Assembly: GCA_035999365.1 (NCBI GenBank)
Contig: DASYGT010000028.1
Location: forward strand, 1 to 64,000
Direction of reading: 5' to 3'
DNA: 64,000 bases
Origin: DASYGT01 sp035999365
GTDB taxonomy: Bacteria > Actinomycetota > Actinomycetes > Mycobacteriales > Jatrophihabitantaceae
The position numbers and the translations under genes were made by a program. Numbering within the stretch: the stretch's first letter is position 1; the number at the start of each line of letters is the position of its first letter. The notes under the pieces are model-generated. The model was not told where the DNA came from. It made no database searches and saw nothing but the letters and a program-made list of their open reading frames with translations. Of this stretch, positions 8,151-16,651 are shown piece after piece.

Positions 8151-8642
8151 CTAGCGGTGGCGTCTCGGTGTCGGTGAGACAGCCAGTTCCGACAGCGGTA
8201 CCTGGTGGCCTTCTCCGCACCGCACCTGCACGTTGACGGGCGCATCGCACTCGGTGTGCCGCAGCTGCACCGGCGGCCGGCCGCCGGGTGACACGTGCTT
8301 CGCACCCCACTCGAACAATCCGAGCACGACTGGCAGCAGGTCGCGGCCCTTTTCGGTGAGCACGTACTCGTAGCGCGTGCGCTGACCGGGGGACCGGTAC
8401 GGGCTGCGTTCGAGCAGCCCGGCATCTGTCAGCTCGCGCAGCCGTGCAGCCGCAACCGCCTCGGTGATGTCGACGCGCGCGAAGAAGTCGTCGAAGCGCG
8501 TCGTGCCGTAGTACGCCTCGCGCATGATCAGCATGGCCGAACGGGTGCCGACGACATCCAGCGCCTTCCCAATGGGGCAGCGGTCGGCGCGCCATGCCGA
8601 GCGATCACTCAACTTGCCCAGCAACACAGCTGCATCCGTCAT
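8151..8642 (-). CDS. HxlR family transcriptional regulator
   Basis: 163 aa winged-helix regulator. The conserved N-terminal CPIGKALDVVGTRSAMLI carries the family cysteine (C22), which in HypR/YodB-type members senses electrophiles or oxidants. The recognition region TRFDDFFARVDITEAVAAARL and the wing follow. The usual Trp after the Gly is replaced here (GTRSAM). It is transcribed divergently from the MFS transporter and shares a 50-base intergenic region with a long palindrome. It probably represses the transporter and itself (inference). Confidence 0.88.
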   Translation of the reverse strand: MTDAAVLLGKLSDRSAWRADRCPIGKALDVVGTRSAMLIMREAYYGTTRFDDFFARVDITEAVAAARLRELTDAGLLERSPYRSPGQRTRYEYVLTEKGRDLLPVVLGLFEWGAKHVSPGGRPPVQLRHTECDAPVNVQVRCGEGHQVPLSELAVSPTPRRHR

Positions 8643-8656
8643 TCGCTCATTCTAGC

Positions 8657-8699
8657 TTGTGTTTGCCATAGTCAGCATCTAGTGTGCTGGCTATGGCAA
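8657..8699 (+). promoter_or_regulatory. Promoter/operator between HxlR and MFS genes
   Basis: An imperfect palindrome has 15-base arms with one mismatch (8663-8677 and 8685-8699) around a 7-base centre. A promoter is superimposed: -35 TTGTGT (8657-8662), 17-base spacer, -10 TAGTGT (8680-8685). With a start at 8693 the MFS mRNA would be leaderless, and the ATG lies inside the right arm. Binding of HxlR would occlude RNA polymerase completely. Confidence 0.65.
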
Positions 8700-10114
8700 T
8701 TACTAGCCAGCGTCCAGGAGTCGTGCTCGCAATCGCTTCGACTGCGGCGTTCATGGCCAGCCTCGACGTCTTCATCGTCAACGTCGCCTTCAATTCCATC
8801 GGCGCCGACTTCCACCACCCCAGCCTCGCGCAACTGTCCTGGGTGCTCAGCGCGTACGCGATCGTCTACGCGGCGCTGCTCGTACCGGCCGGACGCATCG
8901 CCGACCGGTACGGACGCAAGGGTGGCTTCCTGCTCGGCATCGCACTGTTCACCCTCGCAAGTGCGGCATGCGCAGCAAGCGGCGACGTATGGTGGCTCGT
9001 CGCTTTCCGCGCCGCGCAGGCTGCGGGCGCGGCGTTGCTCACCCCGGCCAGCCTGGGTCTGGTGCTCGCGACCGCACCGGCGCAACACCGCCAGCGGTCG
9101 GTGCGCATCTGGGCTGCCACCGGTGCCGTTGCTGCGGCGTTAGGTCCGGCGGTCGGTGGCGTCCTCGTCGAAGCGTCGTGGCGCTGGGTGTTCTTGGTGA
9201 ATGTTCCGGTCGGTGTGGCTGCGCTCGTTGCCACTGCGCTCTGGGTGCCACGGTCGCGAGACAAGTCGATCACCGATCTGCCTGACATGCTCGGCGCGGC
9301 CCTGCTCGCGGTGTCGATCGGCGCGCTGACGCTGGGCGTGGTGAAGGGCCCCGACTGGGGATGGGCGGCGGCGCGCACCGACGTCGCGTGGTTCGTGACA
9401 GTCGCCGCAGCGCTCGGCTTCCTCGTGAGTTCGGCGCGGCACTCGGCGCCGGTGATCGCGCCGGCGTTGCTACGCGTGCGGGCGTTCACCTGGTCGAACG
9501 CCACGGCCGTTCTGTTCGCCATCCCGTTCGCGGCGGCCCTGCTCACCAACGTGCTGTGGATGCAGCAGGTGTGGCACTACTCCGCGATCAAGACGGGTTT
9601 CGCCGTCGCGCCCGGCCCGATGATGGTGCCGATCTTTGCGGCGGTGGCCCACCGCTTGGCAAAGCGGATCCCGATCGGCGTGATCGTGGCGGTGGGTTGT
9701 GTCCTGTTCGCGGGCGGCGGGTTGATCACGCTGAGCCTTGTCGGGGCATCGCCGCACTATGCCGCGGAGCTGTTGCCCGGCTGGCTGGTCGGCGGGGTAG
9801 GGGTGGGATTCGCGCTGCCCGCCATCCTGTCGTCGGCGACCGCTGATCTTCCCGCGACGCATGCAGCGACGGGCAGTGCGGTGGTGACGATGAGCCGGCA
9901 GATCGGCACCGCATTGGGGGTGAGCCTGACGGTGGCATTGCTCGGCCACCCGGTCGGTTACGCCGCGGCGCACACTGCGTTCCAACATGCGTGGTGGGCG
10001 TTGGCCGCGGTGGCGCTTGCCGGGGCGTTGACGGCGCCTGCCATGACGCCGCGCGCAGCCAGACCGGAAACCGCCGTCGTCGCTGCGCCGACGGAAGCGA
10101 CGAGTGTGGCATGA
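8693..10114 (+). CDS. MFS drug exporter, DHA2 (EmrB/QacA) type
   Basis: 473 aa with about 14 hydrophobic helices. The DHA2 motifs are clear: LDVFIVNVAF in helix 1, GRIADRYGRKG after helix 2, and antiporter motif C (GAVAAALGPAVGG). Proton-driven export of lipophilic or cationic compounds is the family role. ATG 8693 was preferred to a GTG at 8684 because no Shine-Dalgarno exists and a -10 box sits 7 bases upstream, fitting a leaderless transcript. It is probably induced by a compound sensed through the divergent HxlR regulator. Confidence 0.87.
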   Translation: MAITSQRPGVVLAIASTAAFMASLDVFIVNVAFNSIGADFHHPSLAQLSWVLSAYAIVYAALLVPAGRIADRYGRKGGFLLGIALFTLASAACAASGDVWWLVAFRAAQAAGAALLTPASLGLVLATAPAQHRQRSVRIWAATGAVAAALGPAVGGVLVEASWRWVFLVNVPVGVAALVATALWVPRSRDKSITDLPDMLGAALLAVSIGALTLGVVKGPDWGWAAARTDVAWFVTVAAALGFLVSSARHSAPVIAPALLRVRAFTWSNATAVLFAIPFAAALLTNVLWMQQVWHYSAIKTGFAVAPGPMMVPIFAAVAHRLAKRIPIGVIVAVGCVLFAGGGLITLSLVGASPHYAAELLPGWLVGGVGVGFALPAILSSATADLPATHAATGSAVVTMSRQIGTALGVSLTVALLGHPVGYAAAHTAFQHAWWALAAVALAGALTAPAMTPRAARPETAVVAAPTEATSVA

Positions 10115-10266
10115 CGTGACGTTGCGGCGCGGCGGGCCACCGGCTCCCGTTTGCCCGCCCCCGCGCTCGGGTACACCGGACGCGATTGGCGTTACCCAGC
10201 TCGAGGCGCGCTCGGCATTTCCTCTCGCCCTTGGCGCCGTGCCGACACACGAATTGGAGGCCCACC

Positions 10267-10326
10267 ATGTCGCTGGCAACGATCCTCCACCTACGTGACG
10301 CTGTCGATGATGGGCGCTCGGCATGA
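10267..10326 (+). CDS. Possible 19-aa leader peptide coupled to the DUF2231 gene
   Basis: A very short frame (MSLATILHLRDAVDDGRSA) starts at an ATG preceded by TTGGAGG with ideal spacing. Its stop overlaps the start of the next gene (ATGA at 10323-10326). The DUF2231 gene has no Shine-Dalgarno of its own, so it is probably translated by coupling to this peptide. It may be only a translational leader, the remnant of a longer gene, or a small protein. Conservation would decide. Confidence 0.45.
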   Translation: MSLATILHLRDAVDDGRSA

Positions 10327-10901
10327 CCGGCGTGCAGCCGTTGCGCGACGGCATCCACCCCCGCAGCCGGCTCGCCGGCCCCTACGGACATCCGACGCAT
10401 CCGGCCCTGGTCACGATCCCGATCGGTGCCTGGACAGCGAGCCTCATCTTCGACATCGCATCGCACATCGCGGGCAACCCCGCGTTCCTCGCGCGCGGGT
10501 CGGTATGGCTGATAGCCATAGGTGTCGTTGGCGCGCTGCTTGCCGCGATCGCTGGGTTCCTCGACCTGCTGGCCATTCCGGTGCGGTCGGCGCCGTTCCG
10601 CATTGCGCTGATACATATGACGCTCAATGTGGCTGTCGTGCTCGCCTACGTCGGCAACTTCGCCTGGCGCGAGGCCAACCACGACACGCTCCGTGCCGTG
10701 CCCGCGGGTCCGCTCGTGCTGTCCGTGATCAGCCTCGGCGTCCTCGGAGCATCGGGCTACCTCGGCGGCATGCTCGCGTACCGCTACGGAGTCCGGGTTG
10801 CCCGCGAGCACCTCGTCGTCCCCGCCCAGGGTGTCCCGGCAGCTCCGGCGGAGCGTGTCCCGGCAGACGTTGTCGCTCGTGACAACGTCCCTCCGGTATA
10901 G
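10323..10901 (+). CDS. DUF2231 membrane protein
   Basis: 192 aa. The motif GHPTHPALVTIPIGAWTASL near residues 22-41 is the DUF2231 signature. Four hydrophobic helices follow, the last reading LVLSVISLGVLGASGYLGGML, and then a Pro/Ala-rich soluble tail. The two His residues (HPTHP) may bind heme or metal, as proposed for related proteins; function is not established. The start overlaps the stop of a 19-codon frame. Tail-to-tail with the DksA-like gene. Confidence 0.8.
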   Translation: MTGVQPLRDGIHPRSRLAGPYGHPTHPALVTIPIGAWTASLIFDIASHIAGNPAFLARGSVWLIAIGVVGALLAAIAGFLDLLAIPVRSAPFRIALIHMTLNVAVVLAYVGNFAWREANHDTLRAVPAGPLVLSVISLGVLGASGYLGGMLAYRYGVRVAREHLVVPAQGVPAAPAERVPADVVARDNVPPV

Positions 10902-10913
10902 GGCGCCACAGCC

Positions 10914-11273
10914 TTACGCCCGGCGCTGAAGTATGGCTGCGCACTCGACGCAGTAGCGCGTGCTGGGCAGCGCTGCCAGCCGTTCGGCCGCAATCGCCTC
11001 CCGACAGCGCTCGCAGGTGCCGTACTCACCGACCGCGATCCGTTCGGTGGCCGCATCGATTTCGCTCAGGTGCTGCGTGGCCTGATCGAGAAGCGAATCG
11101 AGCTGGGCTCGTTCGAGCGCCACCGTCGAGCCTTCTGGATCGTGCTCGTCGTCCACGTTGCTGTCGACGGTGGACGCGTGCATGGCAACCAGCTCCGCCC
11201 GAATCGCGTCGATGCGTTCGCCAACCTCGGCGCGTTCGGATTCAAGTCGTTCGAGGGTGCTTGGTGTGCTCAC
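10914..11273 (-). CDS. DksA/TraR-type C4 zinc finger protein
   Basis: 119 aa. The N-terminal half is a probable coiled coil (LERLESERAEVGERIDAIRA), rich in Glu/Arg. The C-terminal half holds a C4 zinc finger, C87-x2-C90 and C108-x2-C111 (GTCERC ... YCVECA). DksA-type proteins insert the coiled coil into the RNA polymerase secondary channel; actinobacterial members of this size may do likewise, but few are characterised. Single gene, convergent with DUF2231. Confidence 0.85.
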   Translation of the reverse strand: MSTPSTLERLESERAEVGERIDAIRAELVAMHASTVDSNVDDEHDPEGSTVALERAQLDSLLDQATQHLSEIDAATERIAVGEYGTCERCREAIAAERLAALPSTRYCVECAAILQRRA

Positions 11274-11379
11274 GGCAGCGCAGTACCCCGGCAGGGGTCG
11301 GGCCTAACGCAAGGGATGGTTTCAGCACGACGCCGATTGGGCACCACCTCACCATCCACAAGAAAGTTGACAGCCGTTG

Positions 11380-11823
11380 ATGACCAGCGTTTCCCGCACC
11401 ATTGCGGCCACCCCGGACGAGGTTTTTGCGCAACTGGCCGACGGCTGGATCTACGCAACGTGGGTGGTCGGCGCTTGCCACATTCGCGACGTCGATGCCG
11501 GTTGGCCGGCGGTAGGCACCCGGATTCACCACAGGGTGGGTGCGTGGCCGACGACCATCGACGACAACACCGAGGTCATTGAGGCAGTCGCTGGGTCGCG
11601 GCTCGTGCTGCAGGCTCGGGCATGGCCGGCGGGAGAGGCGCGTGTTGAGGTGACCATCGAACCTGACGGCGAGGGGTCGTTGGTGACCATGTCTGAGGCG
11701 CCGACGCACGGCATCGGCTCGTGGCTCGACAACCCGCTCCAACGGTTGGTGTTGCGCAGACGCAACCTGGAATCTCTGGCCAGGTTGGCAAGTCTGGCCG
11801 AGAAGCGACCCCCCGTGCCGTAG
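11380..11823 (+). CDS. SRPBCC (START/Bet v1-like) family protein
   Basis: 147 aa small soluble protein, opening SVSRTIAATPDEVFAQLADGW, the classic first strand and helix of polyketide-cyclase/SRPBCC folds. The rest (strand-rich middle, long C-terminal helix LQRLVLRRRNLESLARLA) fits that fold, which binds hydrophobic ligands in a cavity. ATG 11380 was preferred to the in-frame TTG immediately before it. It diverges from the zinc-finger gene and converges on the FAD oxidoreductase across a strong bidirectional hairpin. Ligand unknown. Confidence 0.8.
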   Translation: MTSVSRTIAATPDEVFAQLADGWIYATWVVGACHIRDVDAGWPAVGTRIHHRVGAWPTTIDDNTEVIEAVAGSRLVLQARAWPAGEARVEVTIEPDGEGSLVTMSEAPTHGIGSWLDNPLQRLVLRRRNLESLARLASLAEKRPPVP

Positions 11824-11829
11824 TTCGCG

Positions 11830-11876
11830 GATCGTGTCCGATCCGGACCACCAGATGGTCAGGATCGGACACGATC
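11830..11876. terminator. Bidirectional terminator hairpin
   Basis: A perfect 15-base inverted repeat (11830-11844 / 11862-11876) extends inward, after one mismatch, by five more pairs to a 5-base loop. It lies between two convergent genes (stops at 11823 and 11893), so it can end both transcripts. No T-tract, as is common in actinobacteria. Confidence 0.8.
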
Positions 11877-11892
11877 GCCGTCGTGAGCCGGA

Positions 11893-13491
11893 CTAGTGGT
11901 AGATCCGCTTGTACGCAGCGTCGATGGCGGCTCGATGAAAGCGACCTGTCCGGCCGCGCCGACGTAGCGCGGCCTGTGCGGCGTTCGAGCCGGGTGCACC
12001 GTGTACACCTCCGCCGGGGTGGGCAGACGCGCTCGCCAGGTACAGCCCGTCGATCGGCGTTTCCGGGCGTCCCAACCCGGGGACGGGGCGGAAGAACAAT
12101 TCTTGATGGATGGCTGCGGTGCCGCCCCCCACCGCGCCGGCGAACAGGTTGGCGTCCGCGTCGTGCAGATCGGTGGGTGTCTGAACGGCGCGAGCCTGAA
12201 CGAGCGCGCCGAATCCCGGTGCCTGTCGTTCGACGGTGGCCTCCAGTCGCGCGACTTGGCGCGCGACCGAGTCTGCGGTGAGGGACTGGCCATTCGGAAC
12301 ATGTGTGTAGGCCCACGCCGATTCGGTCCCGGCCGGCGAGCGCGTGGCGTCGGCAGTCGTCATCTGCCCGAGGAGCAGGAACGGTCTGGTCGGAAGCTGC
12401 TTGAGCGTCAGCGCCGTCGCGTAGCGCGTGAGCCCGTCGAGGTCGACGCCCAGGTGGACGGTTCCGGCGCCTCGTGCGCCCTCGGCAGTCCACGGGATCG
12501 GACCGGCCAGCGCCCAGTTGACTTTCAGCGTCGCGCTGTCCCACTGAAAAGCTTCAAGATCACGCAGCAACCGTCCTGGTAGATGCCGGGCTCCGATGAG
12601 GTCTTCGTACAGCTGGGGAGCTCCGACATCGGCCAACACCGAGTGGGCTTCGATGCGCTGACCGTCGCTGAGTGTGATCCCTGTCGTGCGACCGTCGGCA
12701 ACGTCGATCGAGGCAACTTGCGAGTTGCACCGCACCGTTCCGCCCGCCGCGACGAGCCGGGTCACCAGCGCGTCGACAATTGCCCCGGAACCGCCGAGCG
12801 GCACCGGAAATCCCTCGGTCTGGGCGAGCATGCACAGCAACCAGCCGTAGATCGCACTGCCGGCCGCTTCGGGCGCGAGATCGGTATGCAGTGCATTGCC
12901 CGCGCACAGCATGGTGGCGCCCTCACCGGCAAACGTTTCCTCTCCGAAACGTCGGACGGGCTGAACAGCGAATCGAGTGAATCGCAGCAGGTCAGCGATC
13001 CCCATCCGGCGGGCCAGGCGGATGGCAGCCCGCATCGGCGGGAACGGACCGAGGATCGCGTCGAGGAACGGCTCTTTGATTGCTTCGAACCGGCTGACAA
13101 GTTCGAGCCACGCGGCTCCGTCGCCGGCGGCGAAGCTGTCCAGAGAGGCGGCCGTGACGTCACGGTCTCGCGACAGCACGGCGCAACGGTCATCAGGAAA
13201 CACATGTGCGAGCACGGTGGGCGCATGGGTCCAGGTGAGGCCCCAGCGCTCCAGCTGAAGTCGGCGCAGCGCCGGAGAAACCGCGGCCAGCGGGTAGAAC
13301 GCGCTGAACCAGTCGGTGACGAAGCCGGCTTGCAGGCTCTCGTCGGATCGAATGGCCCCGCCTACCCGGTCAGCGGATTCGAGAACGAGAGTCCTCCAAC
13401 CGGCGTCGGCAAGCATGTTGGCGGCGACGAGGCCGTTGTGCCCACCCCCGACAATCACAGCGTCGACGGACTCGCGCGCGAGACCGGTCAC
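11893..13491 (-). CDS. Phytoene-desaturase-like FAD/NAD(P) oxidoreductase
   Basis: 532 aa. The N-terminal FAD motif VIVGGGHNGLVAANMLADAG (about residues 13-32) is followed by the acidic VLES and by DRVGGAIRS, the second part of the carotenoid desaturase/PYROXD2 signature. The C-terminus contains LYLASASAHPGGGVHGAPG, the typical FAD-closing motif of this group. Members oxidise carotenoids, phytoene or other hydrophobic substrates; many actinobacterial copies are uncharacterised. The GTG start at 13491 has no clear Shine-Dalgarno. No other carotenoid gene is adjacent, so carotenoid synthesis is not supported by context. Confidence 0.85.
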   Translation of the reverse strand: MTGLARESVDAVIVGGGHNGLVAANMLADAGWRTLVLESADRVGGAIRSDESLQAGFVTDWFSAFYPLAAVSPALRRLQLERWGLTWTHAPTVLAHVFPDDRCAVLSRDRDVTAASLDSFAAGDGAAWLELVSRFEAIKEPFLDAILGPFPPMRAAIRLARRMGIADLLRFTRFAVQPVRRFGEETFAGEGATMLCAGNALHTDLAPEAAGSAIYGWLLCMLAQTEGFPVPLGGSGAIVDALVTRLVAAGGTVRCNSQVASIDVADGRTTGITLSDGQRIEAHSVLADVGAPQLYEDLIGARHLPGRLLRDLEAFQWDSATLKVNWALAGPIPWTAEGARGAGTVHLGVDLDGLTRYATALTLKQLPTRPFLLLGQMTTADATRSPAGTESAWAYTHVPNGQSLTADSVARQVARLEATVERQAPGFGALVQARAVQTPTDLHDADANLFAGAVGGGTAAIHQELFFRPVPGLGRPETPIDGLYLASASAHPGGGVHGAPGSNAAQAALRRRGRTGRFHRAAIDAAYKRIYH

Positions 13492-13527
13492 GGCGTTGTG
13501 CCGATCATGTCGGACTGCAGGGCTGGA

Positions 13528-13716
13528 TCATGGTGCTGCGATGGTGCCCAGCCGGCGCGCGGTTGAATCCTGGGTCTGATCGAGCAGCTGATGACACGCG
13601 CTCAGCTTAAAGCCGGACGAAGCCGGGTACCTCTGCCTCATGTTCGGCACGACCGATGTCGGGAGCAAGGGGACGTCGACTCCGCTGGCCCGGTGAGCGT
13701 CAAAGATGTTGGCCAC
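13528..13716 (-). CDS. Possible small protein, 62 aa
   Basis: GTG start at 13716 preceded by AGAGGTGAT, a near-complete anti-16S match with good spacing. The frame reads MANIFDAHRASGVDVPLLPT onward, without recognisable motifs. It sits 30 bases after the DUF1360 gene and 36 bases before the FAD oxidoreductase, all on the minus strand, so it could be an operon member. Nothing resembles a known family. The strong ribosome site is the only positive evidence. Confidence 0.35.
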   Translation of the reverse strand: MANIFDAHRASGVDVPLLPTSVVPNMRQRYPASSGFKLSACHQLLDQTQDSTARRLGTIAAP

Positions 13717-13746
13717 CCATCACCTCTGCTCGCGAGGTGTCGACGT

Positions 13747-14262
13747 TCAGCCTTCCGTGACTTTCTGGAGCAAGGCGTAGCCGTATTGAAGGAAGTCGGC
13801 GCCGGCCACCGCCGACAACGTCACCATCGCCAGACGTGTCGGACGTGGCGCAATCACCAAACCCGCCGCGATCGCGGTGGCGCACCACTGGGCCAGGCAC
13901 ATCGGGCACCCGAGTAACTCGCCCACCGAATGCTGAACGCCGTGGCCCCGGACGGTTTCCTCGATCTCCTCGCCGGCGCCCGGTCCCTTGAAGCGGGTGA
14001 ACGGGGCACGGAGCGGGCTGGTCACGGGGTCCTTGGCAATGGTTCGGCTCAGCCGATGCGTGGCGACAGTCAGCAACACGATGTCGCCGGCGCTGAAGCG
14101 ATCGGGGATGCGGCGCCGCGCCAATCTGCCGACCACCGCGGTTCCGGCGACGACAGAACCGTATATGCCCAGCAACGCTGCGTATCCGCCCAGCGGGCGG
14201 TCCGTCCCACCGCGGTACTCGGCTGCTTGCTGTCGCCCCCACTGCGTGATCGTGCTTGTCAT
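13747..14262 (-). CDS. DUF1360 membrane-associated protein
   Basis: 171 aa from the ATG at 14262 (MTSTITQWGRQQAAEYRGG). An N-terminal helix (GGYAALLGIYGSVVAGTAVV) and further hydrophobic segments flank RFSAGDIVLLTVATHRLSRT and LGCPMCLAQWCATAIA, the Cys-Pro-x-Cys and THR-x-SR motifs that mark DUF1360. The family, related to Bacillus YjcA-type proteins, has no established biochemical role. An upstream in-frame extension to 14382 lacks family character. Neighbour of the DUF6328 gene, same strand. Confidence 0.8.
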   Translation of the reverse strand: MTSTITQWGRQQAAEYRGGTDRPLGGYAALLGIYGSVVAGTAVVGRLARRRIPDRFSAGDIVLLTVATHRLSRTIAKDPVTSPLRAPFTRFKGPGAGEEIEETVRGHGVQHSVGELLGCPMCLAQWCATAIAAGLVIAPRPTRLAMVTLSAVAGADFLQYGYALLQKVTEG

Positions 14263-14378
14263 GCTCGAGATGTATCCGTGCTGGTTGGTACCCAAACCAT
14301 CGGATGAATGTGTTTCAGCCAACGCATGGTTTCGGCCAGGGCCCGTACCTTGTCGCCGCACGGCCAATCGGCGCTGAC

Positions 14379-14888
14379 TCACTCGTCGGTGTGTTTGCGG
14401 CGAGCCACGGCGGGAAGAACCACCCAGATAGACACGATCAGGATCGCCAGGACGATTGTCATCACGATGGCAATGAACGTGCCGCTGACGACACCGACGA
14501 TCAACAACACCGCTGACGACATGGCAACGGCGAGGCAGCCCAGCCCCCAGGCCGCCAGATGCGCCGTCAGATCCACGACCTCGTCCTTGCGGTGCTGGCG
14601 AAACAGATGGCGGTGGATCGCGGTCGGCCCGATGAGCAGGGTTGCCGCGCTTGCCGAGCTCGCGAGCGTCACGAGGTAGAGAACTCGCTGGTACTGGTGC
14701 AGATGAGCGAAGCGCTGTTGAAACGCAATGCTCAGTAAGAACGCGAAGAGGATCTGCACACCTGTCTGCGCCACCCGCAACTCCTGGAGCAGCTCGGAGT
14801 AGTTGCGATCCAGACGGTGTGCCTCGGACTCCTCGCGCGAGTAGTCCTGCTGCTCGGCAGGGGGAGGCTCCTCGGCAGCGGGCGTCAC
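14379..14888 (-). CDS. DUF6328 family membrane protein
   Basis: 169 aa, starting at the GTG that overlaps the GH15 stop codon (GTGA). A charged head (SREESEAHRLDRNYSELLQELRVAQTGVQ) leads into hydrophobic helices beginning ILFAFLLSIAFQQRF and ending IVMTIVLAILIVSIWVVLP. The phrase ELLQELRVAQTGVQILFAFLL is the signature I associate with DUF6328, a widespread actinobacterial four-helix protein of unknown function. Coupled translation with the GH15 gene suggests joint expression. Confidence 0.8.
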   Translation of the reverse strand: MTPAAEEPPPAEQQDYSREESEAHRLDRNYSELLQELRVAQTGVQILFAFLLSIAFQQRFAHLHQYQRVLYLVTLASSASAATLLIGPTAIHRHLFRQHRKDEVVDLTAHLAAWGLGCLAVAMSSAVLLIVGVVSGTFIAIVMTIVLAILIVSIWVVLPAVARRKHTDE

Positions 14889-16651
14889 GACGAACCCTCG
14901 CTCAGGCGCGCCGATGTCTCGAGATGCAGGGCATGGACAAATGCCTGCGGCACGTTCCCACGCAACTGGTGCTCGCGCGTGTCGAACTCCTCTGCGTAGA
15001 GCGCGGGGGAGCCACATGCCGCCCGCGTCCGCTCGTACCAACCCATCGCCGACACGTCGTCGCCGGCCTGGTGCTTGGCCAGCGCCATGAGAAAGCCGCA
15101 CAGGAGGAAGGAGCCTTCTGCCTCGGACAACGGGCGCTCGTCGTGCCGAAAGCGGTACGCGTAACCGTCCTGCGTCAGGTCGCTTTCGAAGGCAGCGAGC
15201 GTAGCGATCGTACGAGGATCGTCGGGTGCCACGGCTCCGCGGATCCCGGACAGCAGCAAGGCACCGTCGACCGCCGCATCGTCCGGCGATCGCTGCCAGC
15301 GACCGGTGGGATGCAGAGCGTTGGCGGTCGTGTCGGCGAGGATGCGATCGGCCAGCCCCAGCCACTCGCCCGCTGCGCCGGTGTCCGGGTTCGCGGCGGC
15401 CACGGCCCGCAGCCCGGCAGTGCAGATGAGCCTGCTGTGGGTCCACGCGCGCGGTTCGAGTTCCCAGATACCCGCGTCGGGTTCGGTCCACCGTTGCGCT
15501 ATCGCGTCGACGGCCACCCGAACTGCCCGCCACGCGTCGCCGTCCATCCGGTCGTGTCGCTCCGCCTCGGCGTACAGCAGGAGCGCCTCTCCGAAGGCAT
15601 CAAGCTGAAATTGCTTGTTCACCCAGTTGCCGATGCGATCGCTGCCTCCGGGATAGCCAGGCAGCCTCAGCCGGCTCTGGTCCGGGATCGGACTGCCTGT
15701 CACGGTGTAGGCCGGCGCCAGAGCGGGGCCATGCTCGAGCAGCCGGGCGGTGACGAACCGGACCGCGTCGTCAAGTAGCCCGTGCGCTCCGGAGGCGGCG
15801 ACACCATGGGCGGCCAGGCACTGGTCGCGGATCCAGACGTAGCGGTAGTCGTAGTTCCGGCCGGCCTCGGCGCGTTCAGGCAGGCTCGTCGTCGCCGCAG
15901 CGACCATTCCGCCTCCGCCCGACGTCAGCCCGCGCAACACGGCGTAGGAGTGACGGGTGTCGCGCGGCGACAGACAATTGTCGAGGGTCGGCACTTCGCG
16001 CTGCCATGCCGTTTCGGTTGAGCGCCAGAGGTTATCGGCGGAATCGAGATCGTCGGGCAGCGCCTCGTCCGAGATCTCCAGGACGAAGTCGTGGTGCTGG
16101 CCTGCGGGCACGCGCAGCTCGAACTCCAAGGCGGCGTCTCCGCGGCTGCCGAGCACCTGCGCCTGCTCGCCGCCGGTCCACCGAATGCGCAGATCACCGG
16201 TGCGTCCCGTCCAGATGCCGTCGGTACACCGCAAGTGGGTGAGCGCCTGCTTGCCGAAGCCGCCGCGTGGCTGCAGCGCGACCCGCACGCGCACCGCCCG
16301 TTCCATGGCAACCACGCGGCGAAGCACGACGGCGCGGTGTGGGTCGGCCGGATAGGCCAGCGCCTCACGACATTCGAAGCGGTTGTCTGTGGTGACCCAT
16401 CGGTTGCGCCAGATCAGCGAACCCGGCTCGTAGTAACCGCCCCACACGTACCGGTCGACAGGGGTGATGGTGTATCCGCCGCGGCCGCCGATGAGCCCAC
16501 CGAAGACCGCATCGCTGTCCCACTGGGGCGCACACATCCACGCCATGTCGCCGTCCGGACCGACGAGCGCCCCGCGCTCACCGTCAGCGATGAAGGCGTA
16601 GTCGCGCAGGACGTGCGGCGCGCACTGCTCCCGCCGGGTGGGCGTCGTCAT
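14885..16651 (-). CDS. Glycoside hydrolase family 15 (glucoamylase/trehalase-like)
   Basis: 588 aa. The N-terminal beta-sandwich domain (about 15-230) is followed by an (alpha/alpha)6 barrel. The barrel holds YRYVWIRD (269-276), GNWVNKQFQLDAFGEALLLY (341-360) and WELEPRAWTHSR (396-407) with a probable catalytic Glu, plus a late Glu in LSEAEGSFLLCGF. GH15 enzymes hydrolyse alpha-glucosidic bonds; mycobacterial members are trehalases, so starch or trehalose are the main options. No signal peptide, hence intracellular. The ATG at 16651 overlaps the SDR stop (ATGA). The gene belongs to an SDR-GH15-DUF6328 operon. Confidence 0.9.
   Translation of the reverse strand: MTTPTRREQCAPHVLRDYAFIADGERGALVGPDGDMAWMCAPQWDSDAVFGGLIGGRGGYTITPVDRYVWGGYYEPGSLIWRNRWVTTDNRFECREALAYPADPHRAVVLRRVVAMERAVRVRVALQPRGGFGKQALTHLRCTDGIWTGRTGDLRIRWTGGEQAQVLGSRGDAALEFELRVPAGQHHDFVLEISDEALPDDLDSADNLWRSTETAWQREVPTLDNCLSPRDTRHSYAVLRGLTSGGGGMVAAATTSLPERAEAGRNYDYRYVWIRDQCLAAHGVAASGAHGLLDDAVRFVTARLLEHGPALAPAYTVTGSPIPDQSRLRLPGYPGGSDRIGNWVNKQFQLDAFGEALLLYAEAERHDRMDGDAWRAVRVAVDAIAQRWTEPDAGIWELEPRAWTHSRLICTAGLRAVAAANPDTGAAGEWLGLADRILADTTANALHPTGRWQRSPDDAAVDGALLLSGIRGAVAPDDPRTIATLAAFESDLTQDGYAYRFRHDERPLSEAEGSFLLCGFLMALAKHQAGDDVSAMGWYERTRAACGSPALYAEEFDTREHQLRGNVPQAFVHALHLETSARLSEGSS

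Noticed and set aside
11367..11372. TTGACA 8 bases before the SRPBCC start
   Set aside because: Too close to the start codon to be a -35 box; no matching -10 box can be placed.
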